Assembly (NCBI GenBank): GCA_028826165.1
Contig: JAPDFW010000053.1
Location: 520,501 to 584,500, forward strand
Origin: Anaeramoeba ignava
Taxonomy: Eukaryota; Metamonada; Anaeramoebidae
DNA: 64,000 nt
Reading direction: 5' to 3'
Shown here: positions 32,821 to 44,206 of the stretch, in pieces
Numbering within the stretch: position 1 is the stretch's first letter
Layout: each line of letters opens with the position of its first letter
Notes under the pieces: generated by a model
What the model was told of the DNA's origin: nothing
What the model saw: the letters and a program-made list of their open reading frames with translations, nothing else
The model's database searches: none
Program-made: the position numbers and the translations under genes

Positions 32821-35800
32821 TTAATTTTCTTTTGTTTCTTCTTCCATTTCTTTTAATCCTTTTTGTATTTTTTTCAATAATTGTGAATAAGAAAAAAATC
32901 CAAAAATTTTCTCTTCTATTAATCGACTAAATAATTGAAATTCAAAAGAATCTCCTCTTTTCATAATTCCAATTTGAGGAGTATAAATAGTTTCTTTATT
33001 TAAATAATGAATAATTTCAAAAACCTTTTTTGATAAATGATTTTCTAACTTTGGTAATTTCATCTTAAAAAAATTTAAAATTTAAAATTAATTAAAATTA
33101 AAATTTAAAATGAATTAAATTAAAAAATTACTTTTTGAAGATTAATATATTCTAAAATTGGAATATTTAATAACTTTCCATAAAATTTTGGTGAAATTGC
33201 TCTTCCAATCCAAATAAATATTGAAAATCCATCAAAAAACAAATAACATTGTGAAACATCTAAAGAATCAAAATACAATCCAATTTGTTCAGGTAATTCA
33301 ATCAAAGACTCTTTTTCTTGATCTAAATTAGATTTTAATTCATTTTCAGAATCAAAAAATTGATGAATTGGAATCAACAAAGGATTAAGATAGTAAATTA
33401 AATTTTTTGCTGAAATTCGAAGTAAAAAATATCTTAAATAAAATTCATCATCTTTTCCAATTGGTTTTCTAAATTTAAATTTAAATTTAAATTTAAAATA
33501 AAAATAAAAATAAAAGAATCAATTTTTCTTGTTTTTTCCTTTTTTTCAAATAAAATGATATAATATAAAAAATAACCAACATTTGACGAAATAGTGGAAT
33601 TTTCATCAATCCCAAATAATAAAGAGGCAAATATTGAAAATATTCAGGAATAATTAATTTTTTCCCATAATTTTTCAACTGACAATTCTTTTTATATGTG
33701 ACAAAAACTTGAAACAATTTGAGCAGTAAAAAATTTATAATTTGTTCAGAACTTGTTTTCAAAGATTGAATAACTGATTGCTTTGCAATTAAAGTTGCAA
33801 CAGTTTCTTGGTCAATAGATTCAAAAAAATCCAAATATTTACTTGAAGTTGATAATTGAATATTAAAAATTCTGGATATCAAATCTCCCTTTGTTGATAA
33901 ATACTTCATTTCAAATTGAAAGCAAACGTGATTGCTTAATATTTCTGAATTATATCCAACATAAAAGCAAAAAATATCATCTTCGTTTATTCTGTGATTC
34001 ATTAAAATCTGTGTGTTGGAAAATGCCTTTTTTTCAACTTGAGACCCAATTACATCAACTACTTGAAGATTTGAAGGTAATCTAAGTGTTGATTCTGTTT
34101 TATAAACTATAAATTGTGGAAATAATTTTCTGAAATCACCAACAATTTGTTCATAATCAAATCGATTAATTTTTGAATTGAAAAAATATAAATTGCCATT
34201 TGTTAAAATATTAAGCTTTGCTATTTTGTATTTTTAAATTGTATATTTTTTTTTGTGAATTAAATATTCTTTTTGTGTTTTTTTTTTCTTTTGAATTAAA
34301 TATTCTTCTTTTTTAAATTTACATGTAATTTCAACTTCAAGTTCTATTCCTTTTGAAAAAACAAAAGAATCAATTGAAATATTATTTTCTCTACAAGAAT
34401 TTGCTAAATCACTATAAAATTGATGTTGAGATTTTGTTGTGGGAATTTCTTCATGATGACTTAATTCACCTTCTCCATAAATAGATAACCATGAATGAAA
34501 AGTAATTATTCTTCCACCAATATTTTCCTAAAAAAATTTTTTCCCATATAAATAGATTCAAAAAGAACAACAAATTATTTACAAGAAGTTTTGAAGCTGC
34601 TTTCACTGCAGCACCAAATGCAATCACACTTGGTTTTTTCTTTCTATTGATAATTTTTGGGAGTAAATCAAGAAATAATAAAATTTCTTTTTGCTTTCCA
34701 TTTATTGGAACAAGTGTTTTTGAAGAAATTGGAACAATAATATCATCAATATCTGGAACAATAAAAGTTTTTAGAGATTTAATATTAATTTTAGGAGATT
34801 TTTTAATAAATCTATAATTTGGAGTGTCTGTATCAGGATCAATTTCCATTACAATATCCTTTGTAACTTGAATTTGTCTTTCTTTTTTAGATTTTGGCCA
34901 AAAAACATTTTCATTTTTAACATTTTCCTTTTGAATATTTTCATTTTCCATTTCAATTTGATTTTCATTTTCATTTTGAATATTTTCATTTTCCATTTCA
35001 ATTTGATTTTCATTTTGAATATTTTCATTTTGAAGATTTTCATTTTGAATATTTTCATTTTGAATATTTTCATTTTGAATATTTTCATTTTCCATTTTAA
35101 TTTGATTTTCATTTTGAATATTTTCATTTTCAATTTGATTTTCATTTTGATTTTCATTTTGAATATTCTCTTTTATTTTTTGATTTTGAATATTCTCTTT
35201 TATTTTTTCTTCAATTTCTTCAATTCGAGAAAAATCATAAAATTGTAATTGATTATCAAAAGTAATAATTGTGATTTTAGATCCTTCTGGAAATGTTGAA
35301 ATAACTTCTTTAATTGATTTAAGAATATTTGATAAAATATCATTTTCAATAAAATATTCACTAATTTCAATAACAAAAACATAATTTTTCATAAATTCAG
35401 AATCAGCTTTTCCATTTACAACTTCATAACTTCCTTTTTTGACTTGAATTGAATCATCAACTTTATGAAAAAAATTAAGTTCAAGTAATTCTTTTTTTGT
35501 TTTTTTTGAAATTAAATTTTTTGTTGAACAAATTGAACATTTCCATTCTATTTGAAAAAAAATCAAAAATAAATAAATCAAAATGAATAATGAATCAAAA
35601 ATATTTTAAGATGAATTAAAATGGGATAAATTTTTTCTAATTCAACCTTCTTTTGAAATTGAACAAGTTGGAGAAATAAATGATGAACAATGAGTACAAC
35701 GAAGTTCATTTAAATTTGAAAATTCAAAACGATTTAATTTCTCTTCATTAAATTCAAGTTTTGCAAAAGGATGAACAACAAATCCAAATGGAATTTGAGT

Positions 35801-36911
35801 TTCTTGAAAAAATCCTGTATTTGATGGGATTTGATAAAGTGTTGAACGAATAAATTTTGGAGAACTATTTTCTTCTTCTTGACAAATAAAATTATTTAAT
35901 AAACTTGGTCTTTTCATTGAATTAATATTTGAAATGTAATTTTCTGATATATTTGTTTCATATTTTGGTTTTGGAAAATTTCTAACTTTTTTTTCTTTTT
36001 AAAATATATAATATAATTTAATATTTAATTTATAATTTAATTTAATATTTAATTTAATTCAAAATTTAATTTAATATTTAATTTAATATTTAATTTAAAA
36101 TTTAATATTTAATTTAATATTTAATATTTAATTTAATATTTAATTTAATTTAATATTTAATTTAATATTTAATTTATAATTTAATTTAATATATAATTTA
36201 AAATTTAATTTAAAATTTAATTTAATATTTAATTTAATTTATAATTTAATATATAATTTAATTTAATATTTAATTTAATATATAATTCTTCAATTTAATT
36301 TAAAATTTAATATTTAATTTAATATTTAATTTAATATTTAATTTAATATTTAATTTAATTTAATATTTAATTTAATATTTAATTTAATATTTAATTTAAT
36401 ATATAATTTAATATTTAATTTAATATTTAATTTAATATTTAATTTAATATTTAATTTAATATTTAATTTAATATTTAATTTAATATTTAATTTAAAATAA
36501 AATTTAATATTTAATTTAATTCAAAATATAATTTAATTTAATATATAATTTAATTCAATAATTAATTTAAAATTTAATTTAATATTTAATTTAATATTTA
36601 ATTTAATTCAATATTTAATTTAATATTTAATTTATAATTTAATATTTAATTTAATATTTAATTTAATATTTAATTACTTTTTCTGTTATTGAATCTAATT
36701 CAAAATTAACTTCTGAACTTTCTAATTTTTCTTTTTCATCATTTGATTCTATTTGTAATTCATCTTCCATATCAAAATTAACAAATTTAGAAGGAATAAA
36801 ATCAATTCCATCTTGTTGAATTAATTGAGAATCTTCTAAAAAATTAGAATCTTGTTCTTTTTTAGAATTGTTTTTTGATGGAAGAAGTGCTTCTTTTTCA
36901 GAATTTTCCAT
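32821..36911 (-). CDS. SEC24: COPII coat cargo-adaptor subunit Sec24
   Basis: Seven exons: 36911-36678, about 35993-35647, 35547-34583, 34527-34323, 34220-33581, 33468-33132 and 33063-32821 (about 990 aa). Signatures in order: FIRSTLYQIPS, IPFGFVVHPFA, zinc finger RCTHC/WKCSIC, trunk domain (YVFVIEISEYF, GSKITIITFDNQLQFYDF), GGRIITFHSW and the beta-sandwich and helical domain. The gelsolin-like end includes LYFDSLDVSQCYLFFDGFS and GFFSYSQLLKKI. Sec24 selects cargo at ER exit sites. The trunk domain carries an insert of about 110 residues of QNENIQ repeats (34900-35215). The junction of exons 1 and 2 is out of phase by one base beside an A8 run, so exon 1 is provisional. All other phases close. 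Confidence 0.9.
36001..36677 (-). repeat. TTTAATATTTAATTTAAT satellite in Sec24 intron 1
   Basis: About 680 bp of TTTAATATTTAA and TTTAATTTATAA units between the proposed first two Sec24 exons. Confidence 0.82.
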
Positions 36912-36989
36912 AATTTTTTTTTTAAAAAAAGAAAAAAATGAAAAAAAATTTTTTTCAATTTTTTCAATTATTTTTTTCTTTTTGGAATA
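36912..36989. promoter_or_regulatory. 78 bp divergent promoter region, Sec24 and SERAC1-like genes
   Basis: Start codons of two divergent genes lie only 78 bp apart. The interval is almost pure A and T tracts, with AAAAAAATGAAAAAAA (TTTTTTTCATTTTTTT on the Sec24 strand) and TTTTTTCAATTATTTT towards the SERAC1-like gene. Confidence 0.5.
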
Positions 36990-38960
36990 ATGATTTCTTC
37001 TTTATCTTTAAATACTTTGAATAAACCTTTAAATACAAAAATTGCTTATTTCCATCTCTTCAGAAAATATCTTCCAAATTTAATAGATAATCAAAATCAA
37101 AATTCAGAAAAATCAAAATCAAAATCGAAAGAGGAAGAAAAGAAATATAAAATTCTTACAAGAAAAAATATTCTTCTGAGTGCCGCAATAGGTACTGGGC
37201 TCGCAATATCAACATATACAATTTTTCCACAAGAAAAAGAAATTGGCGAAATTGGTATTCAAAGCATCATATCAAGAATAGAAAATACTTTGAAGATTAA
37301 AGATTTTCAGCAAGTTTTTGAGCTTTTAAAAGAACTTAATTCAAAAATAACCACAAAAATCTTCTCTTCAAATCTTGCAGAAATTAATTTACTGCTTATC
37401 ACCCGATATCTCTTTTCTTGGACTAAAAACATTGATTATAGTTTAAATACAACTAGCAAGTTTCAATTTTTCACAAAAGAAAATAATTTAAATACTAAAA
37501 ATACGCAAAAATTAAAACTTCGGATTCTTGGAGAGATTTTTGCAATTCTTTCTCTTATTATAAATCAAGATGAAGAGTTTAAAATACTCGATATTATCAA
37601 GAAAAATCTTCCATTTGACACAATTTTTAGATTAAGTTTGCACAAGAAAATCAACGAGAATTTTTTTGATTCAAAAAGAACCATCGATTCAGAACAAACC
37701 ACATTTGATTTTGATTCGCAAATAATGGGATTAGTACAATCATTAATCCAAGAAATTGGAAAAAGTCAAGAGGAAAAAAAAGCAAAAGATAATTTAATTA
37801 ATGTTTTAATTAATTTTAATAATGAAACTCAATTCAGTTTATTTCACAATTCAATTATTCAACCAAATTACCAAAAACAAGCCAAATTTCTATTAAAAGC
37901 TCTTCTGCAAATTGATTTCACTCCTCAAATATTCAAAATATTTATGGCTAATTCAGGATTCCAAATTCTTCATTTTATTGCAAAACTCAATCCTTCAAAT
38001 AAAGATTCTCAAAAATCAATTCCAAACATAGTTTCCAAACTAATTGAATCTGATGCATCCCTTCATTTAGATTCAACCATCTACACAAAAATTCAGGAAG
38101 AATTGTTATCTTCAGGTCTATTAAAATACTTCTGCATTTGGATAAAAAACGATGATATTTACATCTCTTCGAACATTACCAGAGTCTTATTAAATCTTGT
38201 TTCAAGAAAGCAAACATACCTCACAGGTATAAATGTTGTGCATCCCCAATTCCCTATCATCGATCAAGAAGGCATCGACATAGTCTTTGTCCATGGATTA
38301 AAAGGAAACTTTGTCAAAACTTGGCGAGGATGGTTTCAATCAGGAAATTTTTGGATTCAATCCTTACTTCCAAAAGACATCAATAAATCGGCAAGAATAG
38401 TCTCAGTTTCTGTGAAAACTTTCCTTGGTGGTTGGGGTTCTGAAGGCGGGTCTTTACAGGATATGTCCTTAATTTTACTACAAAACTTACAAAAAGCTGG
38501 AATCGGAAAAAATCGACCAGTTATATTTGTAAGTCATTCATTAGGTGGACTTGTAGTTAAAGAACTAGTTGTTTCTGCACAGACAAAATACCCTTATTTG
38601 TTCCGCAATATTCGAGGATGCGTCTTTTATTCTACTCCTCATTTTGGAATGTCAATTTCTTCCCAATCAAAATATTTCGAATTACTTTTTGGTCCAAATT
38701 CTTCTTTGAATATTTTAACTGATAAAAACTCACTTATTTCATTAAACAAAAAATTCGGAACTTTAAAAATTCCAACTTTGAGTTTTGCTGAATCAAAAAG
38801 TATTATCCCAGGAATTATTGTTGTTTCTCCTCAAAGTGCTAATCCTGGATTTGGGAAATTTATTCTCACAAAAGAAAGTCATAGAACAATTTCCAAACAT
38901 AAATCAAGAGATGATCCAATTTATCAAGAATTAATTACTTTTATTAATGAAAATGTTTGA
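36990..38960 (+). CDS. SERAC1-like alpha/beta-hydrolase with N-terminal membrane anchor
   Basis: Single exon, 656 aa. A hydrophobic segment at about 60-79 (NILLSAAIGTGLAISTYTIF) follows a low-complexity Ser/Lys stretch. A helical Armadillo-like middle region precedes a C-terminal lipase-type domain. That domain has IDIVFVHGLKGNF (oxyanion region), the nucleophile elbow VSHSLGG with Ser at about residue 517, CVFYSTPHFG, and a candidate catalytic His in ESHRTISKH. This organisation matches SERAC1, a serine-active-site protein linked to phosphatidylglycerol remodelling at mitochondria-ER contacts in animals. Its role in this organism is unknown. Divergent from Sec24 with a 78 bp shared upstream region. 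Confidence 0.82.
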   Translation: MISSLSLNTLNKPLNTKIAYFHLFRKYLPNLIDNQNQNSEKSKSKSKEEEKKYKILTRKNILLSAAIGTGLAISTYTIFPQEKEIGEIGIQSIISRIENTLKIKDFQQVFELLKELNSKITTKIFSSNLAEINLLLITRYLFSWTKNIDYSLNTTSKFQFFTKENNLNTKNTQKLKLRILGEIFAILSLIINQDEEFKILDIIKKNLPFDTIFRLSLHKKINENFFDSKRTIDSEQTTFDFDSQIMGLVQSLIQEIGKSQEEKKAKDNLINVLINFNNETQFSLFHNSIIQPNYQKQAKFLLKALLQIDFTPQIFKIFMANSGFQILHFIAKLNPSNKDSQKSIPNIVSKLIESDASLHLDSTIYTKIQEELLSSGLLKYFCIWIKNDDIYISSNITRVLLNLVSRKQTYLTGINVVHPQFPIIDQEGIDIVFVHGLKGNFVKTWRGWFQSGNFWIQSLLPKDINKSARIVSVSVKTFLGGWGSEGGSLQDMSLILLQNLQKAGIGKNRPVIFVSHSLGGLVVKELVVSAQTKYPYLFRNIRGCVFYSTPHFGMSISSQSKYFELLFGPNSSLNILTDKNSLISLNKKFGTLKIPTLSFAESKSIIPGIIVVSPQSANPGFGKFILTKESHRTISKHKSRDDPIYQELITFINENV

Positions 38961-39093
38961 GAAATTGATTTTTTTTCTTTTTGATTTATATTTAATTTAT
39001 TTTTATTTTTGTTTTATTTTTTCAATAAAATTTTTAATCATTTTTTTTTACTTACTTTTCCAAAAAAAAATAAACCTTTAAAATAAATCAAAA

Positions 39094-41029
39094 ATGGGTC
39101 AATCTCATATTCCCATTAATTTACATCTTGCTTGCTATAAAAATTCATATGAATCTGTTCAAAATGCAATTTCAAATGGTGATGATGTTAATTTCCAAAA
39201 TATTCAAAAACAAACTCCTTTACATTTTGCTTGTTTAAATCCAAATCAAAACTCAACAAATATTGATAAAAATTTCAAAATTATCAAATTACTTGTTGAA
39301 AAAGGAGCTGATATTAATGCTCAAAATGAAAGAAAAGAGACTCCTTTGCATTTACTTATTGGCAAATCAAATCCATTTGAAATTCAAATTCAAGATTCAA
39401 ACCAAAAGAGATTTGAAAATTTAATTGAAATTATTAAATTCTTTGTTGAAAAGGGAGCTGATATTAATTTAAAAAATAATAATCGAGAAACACCATTACA
39501 TTTAATTTGTCAATTCCCAAATCAAAATCAAAAATCATTTGAAATGATCAAATATTTTGTTGAAAAAGGAGCTGATATTAATTCAACATTAAGATATCAA
39601 CAAACTCCTTTACATTTTATTTGCCAAAATCATAATAAAAATCAAAAATCATTTGAAATTATCAAATATCTTGTTGAAAAAGGTGCTGATATTAATTCAA
39701 AAAATTCTCAAAATTTCATTCCTTTACATTTTATTTGCCAAAATCATAAAGATAAATCACTTCAAATTATCAACTATCTTATTGAAAAAGGAATTGATAT
39801 CAATGCTAAAACAACAGAACAAGAAACATTTCTACATTTAGTATGCAATAGATCAAATGAATTTTCATATGAAATTATCAAACTTTTTATTGAAAAAGGA
39901 ATTGATATTAATGCTAAAACAACAAGTCAACAAACATCCTTACATATACTTTTCCTGTCTATGAATCCAAATTCATTTGAAATTATTAAATTTCTTATTA
40001 AAAAAGGAGCTGATGTTAATGCTAAAACAACAAATCAAGAAACAGCTTTACATTTTGCTTGTCAAAACAGAAATTCAAATCCATTTAAAATTATTAAATT
40101 TCTTATTAAAAAAGGAGCTGATGTTAATGCTAAAACAAATTATAATAAAACACCTCTTTCTTTATTAATTCAAAGTTCAAAAAGTGATGAAAAATCAATT
40201 CAATTTTTATTAATGAATGATGCAATTTTTCCTTATTTAAATGAATCAAATCTTCAATTTCCAAAAAAATTTATTCCTTTATTATTTAAAATTTATTCAA
40301 TTAATCAAGATTTGAATAATTTATTAAAATCAAATGAAAATTTTTACAGATTTAATAATTCAATCAAATGATTCTTTTAAATTTAATGTTCATAAATTAA
40401 TTTTATTAACAAGATTTGATAATAATGAATTAATTTTATCAAAATTTATTGAAATTTGTTCTCAAAAATCAAAAGAAGAAGTTAAAAATGCTTTAAATTT
40501 CATTTATACAGGATTTTTTGATTTTGATTTATTTTTTAATCAAATTTCTTTACTTTCAAATCAAGAACAAAATCAAAATCAAGAATTTGAAGAAAAAGAA
40601 AAAGAAGAATTATTTAAAGAAAAAGAAATTGAAGAATTATTTAAAGAAATTGGAATTGATTTAAAATGGATTAATGAAAAAAAAGGAAGAAAAGGAATAA
40701 TAAAAGATTTATCCAAATTATATCAACAAAATGAAACAAAAGATTTTACAATAATTTCAGAAGAAAAAGAAATTAAAGTTCATAAATTAATATTAATAAT
40801 TAGAAGTGAATTATATAAAGGAATGTTTGAATTAAATGTTAAAGATTCATCAAATCAAGTTCATGATTATTCAAATAAATCAAATGAAACAATTCAACAA
40901 TTAATTTATTTTCTTTATAATGATGAATTTGAAAACGAAATCCCAAAAGAAATTAAAGAAGAATATTCAGATTTAAAAGATTATTATCAATTAAATCAAA
41001 ATTCAATTATTGATTTATTTTTAAATTAA
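39094..41029 (+). CDS. Ankyrin-BTB array gene 1 (about 10 ANK units, frameshifted before BTB)
   Basis: First of five head-to-tail paralogues. It starts MGQSHIPINLHLACYK and has about ten ankyrin units of 35-39 residues (consensus TPLHxxCQN...IIKFLVEKGADINAKT). A spacer helix (LLFKIYSINQDLNNLLKSNE) follows, then two BTB domains. The frame breaks at about 40347, where AATTTTTACAG has one T more than the sister genes (AATTTTACAG). With it removed the product is 644 aa. The C-terminal unit contains FKFNVHKLILL and EIKVHKLILIIRSELYKGMF, typical BTB elements. BTB-ankyrin proteins often serve as substrate adaptors for Cul3 ubiquitin ligases; the role here is inference. A, T and K/N codon bias matches the neighbours. 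Confidence 0.85.
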
Positions 41030-41086
41030 ATTTAAAAAAAAACAAATTTCATTTTTTTCATTTTTTCATTTTTTTCATTTTAATAA
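41030..41086 (+). promoter_or_regulatory. 57 bp spacer between ANK-BTB genes 1 and 2
   Basis: Entire spacer: poly-A, then AAACAAATTTCATTTTTTTC and repeated TTTTTTCATTTT ending CATTTTAATAA before ATG. It is nearly identical to the other three spacers in the array. TCATTT repeats resemble the trichomonad initiator (TCAYTW). Confidence 0.5.
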
Positions 41087-44000
41087 ATGGAAGAAACAGA
41101 ATTAAATAAAGAATTATTTGAAGCTTGTAAAAATATTAATGAAAAATCACTTGAAGTTATTAAATCGATCATTTCAAAAGGAGGAGAAATTAATTCACAA
41201 ACAAAAGAACAAGAAACTTTATTACATTTAATTTGTTATAAGCAAAAATTGAATGAGTATTCAAATGAAATTATTAAATTTCTTATTGAAAAAGGAATTA
41301 AAATTAATTTACAAAATATTTACAAAGAAACTCCTTTACATTTAATTTGCCAAAATTTAAATCAATATTCATTTGAAATTATCAAATTTCTTATTTCAAA
41401 AAAAGCTGATCTTAATATTCAAAATATTTCTGAAGAAACACCTTTACATTTAATTTGTAAAAATGAAAATGAAAATTTGAATGAAATTATTAAATTATTT
41501 GTTGAAAACGGAGCAAAAATTAATATGCAAAATGAAAATCAAAATCAAAATGAAAACTTATTTGAAATTATTAAATTATTTATTGAAAACGGAGCAAAAA
41601 TTAATATGCAAAACATTTACAAAGAAACTCCTTTACATTTAATTTGCAAAAATGAAAATGAAAATGCATTTGAAATTATTAAATTTCTTGTTTCAAAAGA
41701 AGCAGATATTAATATTCTTTCAAAAGATCAAGAAACTCCATTACATTTAATTTGTAAAAATGAAAATCAAAATGAAAATTCATTTGAAACTATTAAATTT
41801 CTTGTTTCAAAAAAAGCAGATATTAATATTCAAAATAAAAAACAAGAAACTCCTTTACATTTAATTTGCCAAAATAGAAATCAAAATGAAAATTTATTTG
41901 AAATTATTAAATTTCTTGTTTCAAAAAAAGCAAATATTAATATTCAAAATGAAAAAAAAGAAACTCCTTTACATTTAATTTGCCAAAATATAAATGAAAA
42001 ATCAATTGAAATTATTAAATTTCTTATTTCAAAAAAAGCAAAAATCAATATTCAAAATATTTACAAAGAAACTCCTTTACATTTAATTTGTAAAAATCAA
42101 AATGAAAATGCATTTGAAATTATTAAATTTCTTATTTCAAAAAAAGCGAATATTAATATTCAAAATGAAAAAAAAGAAACTCTTTTACATTTAATTTGCC
42201 AAAATATAAATGAAAAATCAATTGAAATTATTAAATTTCTTGTTTCAAAAAAAGCAAAAATTAACCTTGAAGATCAAAATAAAGATACACCTTTACAAAT
42301 AGTTTGGAGAAATCAAAGATATTATCTTAAATTTGAAATTATTAAATTCTTTGTTGAAAAAGGTGCTAATATAAAGACACAAAATCAAGGCGAAACATTA
42401 CTACATTTCTTTTGTAAAGATCCAAGTCTACATTCATTGCAAACAATCAAATTTCTTGTTTCAAAAGGAATTGAAATAAATTATTCAATATCTACCTCTG
42501 AAGAAACACCACTCCATTTTTCTTGTAGAAATCCAAATGAGTTTTCATTTGAAATTATCAAATTCCTTGTTGAAAAAGGAGCTAATGTTAATGCAAAAAC
42601 AAAAGCACAAGAAAGGCCTTTGCATTTCATTTGCCGAAATATCAACAAATATTCATTTCAAATTATCAATTTTCTTGTTTCAAAAGGAGCTGATCCTACT
42701 TCTCAAACTTTTGATTTAAAAACAACTTTGCATTTTATTTGTGAAAATCCAAATGAATATTCAAATGAAATTATAAAATTTCTTGTTGAAAAAGGTGCTG
42801 ATATTAATGCTAAAACAATTTATAATCAAGAAGCAGCTTTACATTTCCTTTGCAAAAATGAAAATCATAATCAATATTCACTTGAAATTATCAAGCTTCT
42901 TGCATCAAAAGGAGCTGATCTCAATATAAAAGAATTAAATGGAGGAACTCCGTTACATTTGATTTGTAAAACAAAAAAGATTAATTCTTATTTATTTGAA
43001 ATGATCAAACATCTTGTTGAAAAAGGAGTTGATATTAATAGTAAAAATAATAAACAAGAAACACCGTTACATTTCGCTTGTCATTATCAACATTCAAATT
43101 TTCAAATTACCAATTTTCTTATTGAAAAAGGTGCTGATATTAATGCTAAAACAATCTCTCAAGAAACTCCTTTACATTTTGCTTGTCAATACTCACATGG
43201 AAATTTATTGGAAGTTGTCAAACTTCTTTTTGAAAAAGGTGCTGATATTAATGCTAAAACAAATTATAATCAAACACCTCTTTCTTTCTTAATTCAAAAA
43301 ATCAAAAATAACGAAAAAGAGGTTCAATTTTTATTAATGAATGATACAATTATTTCTTATTTAACACTATCAACTCTTTACTTCTCTATTCAATTTATTC
43401 CTTTATTATTTAAAATTTATTCAATTAATCAAGATTTGAATAATTTATTAAAATCAAATGAAAATTTTTCAGATTTAATAATTCAATCAAATGATTCATT
43501 TAAATTTAATGTTCATAAATTAATTTTATTAATAAGATTTGATAATAATGAATTAATTTTATCAAAATTTATTGAAATTTGTTCTCAAAAATCAAAAGAA
43601 GAAGTTAAAAATGCTTTAAATTTCATTTATACAGGATTTATTGATTTTGATTCATTTTTTAATCAAATTTCTTTACTTTCAAATCAAGAAAAATATCAAC
43701 AATTTGAAAAAGAAAGGAATAAATTTGAAGAAAAAGAAAAAGAAATTGAAAAATTATTTAAAGAAATTGGAATTGATTTAAAATGGATTAATGAAAAAAA
43801 AGGAAGAAAAGGGATAATAAAAGATTTATCCAAATTATATCAACAAAATGAAACAAAAGATTTTACAATAATAATTTCAAAAGATAAAGAAATTAAAGTT
43901 CATAAATTAATATTAATAATTAGAAGTGAATTATATAAAGGAATGTTTTTAAATGTTGAAGATTCATCAAATCAAGTTCATGATTATTCAAATAAATCAA

Positions 44001-44146
44001 ATGAAACAATTCAACAATTAATTTATTTTCTTTATAATGATAAATTTGAAAACGAAATTAAAGAAGAAATTAAAGAAGAATATTTAGATTTAAAAGATTA
44101 TTATCAATTAAATCAAAATTCAATTATTGATTTATTTTTAAATTAA
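41087..44146 (+). CDS. Ankyrin-BTB array gene 2 (about 20 ANK units, intact)
   Basis: The only uninterrupted member: 1,019 aa in one exon, so it serves as the reference for the family. The N-terminus MEETELNKELFEACKNINEK lacks the Gly2 found in genes 1, 3 and 4. About 20 ankyrin units occupy residues 1-740. The early ones are nearly identical at DNA level (repeated block KETPLHLICKNENENAFEII), the later ones more diverged. A partial unit insertion (NENQNQNENLFEII) sits near residue 145. Residues 780-1019 hold the first BTB (FSDLIIQSNDSFKFNVHKL), a charged linker (KEIEKLFKEIGIDLKWINEK) and the second BTB. No signal peptide or membrane helix is present. Confidence 0.92.
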   Translation: MEETELNKELFEACKNINEKSLEVIKSIISKGGEINSQTKEQETLLHLICYKQKLNEYSNEIIKFLIEKGIKINLQNIYKETPLHLICQNLNQYSFEIIKFLISKKADLNIQNISEETPLHLICKNENENLNEIIKLFVENGAKINMQNENQNQNENLFEIIKLFIENGAKINMQNIYKETPLHLICKNENENAFEIIKFLVSKEADINILSKDQETPLHLICKNENQNENSFETIKFLVSKKADINIQNKKQETPLHLICQNRNQNENLFEIIKFLVSKKANINIQNEKKETPLHLICQNINEKSIEIIKFLISKKAKINIQNIYKETPLHLICKNQNENAFEIIKFLISKKANINIQNEKKETLLHLICQNINEKSIEIIKFLVSKKAKINLEDQNKDTPLQIVWRNQRYYLKFEIIKFFVEKGANIKTQNQGETLLHFFCKDPSLHSLQTIKFLVSKGIEINYSISTSEETPLHFSCRNPNEFSFEIIKFLVEKGANVNAKTKAQERPLHFICRNINKYSFQIINFLVSKGADPTSQTFDLKTTLHFICENPNEYSNEIIKFLVEKGADINAKTIYNQEAALHFLCKNENHNQYSLEIIKLLASKGADLNIKELNGGTPLHLICKTKKINSYLFEMIKHLVEKGVDINSKNNKQETPLHFACHYQHSNFQITNFLIEKGADINAKTISQETPLHFACQYSHGNLLEVVKLLFEKGADINAKTNYNQTPLSFLIQKIKNNEKEVQFLLMNDTIISYLTLSTLYFSIQFIPLLFKIYSINQDLNNLLKSNENFSDLIIQSNDSFKFNVHKLILLIRFDNNELILSKFIEICSQKSKEEVKNALNFIYTGFIDFDSFFNQISLLSNQEKYQQFEKERNKFEEKEKEIEKLFKEIGIDLKWINEKKGRKGIIKDLSKLYQQNETKDFTIIISKDKEIKVHKLILIIRSELYKGMFLNVEDSSNQVHDYSNKSNETIQQLIYFLYNDKFENEIKEEIKEEYLDLKDYYQLNQNSIIDLFLN

Positions 44147-44206
44147 ATTTAAAAAAAAACAAATTTCATTTTTTTCATTTTCTTTTCATTTTTTTCATTT
44201 TAATAA
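44147..44206 (+). promoter_or_regulatory. 60 bp spacer between ANK-BTB genes 2 and 3
   Basis: Same layout as the other array spacers: AAACAAATTTCATTTTTTTC, TTTTCTTTTCATTTTTTTCA and CATTTTAATAA directly before the ATG. Confidence 0.5.
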
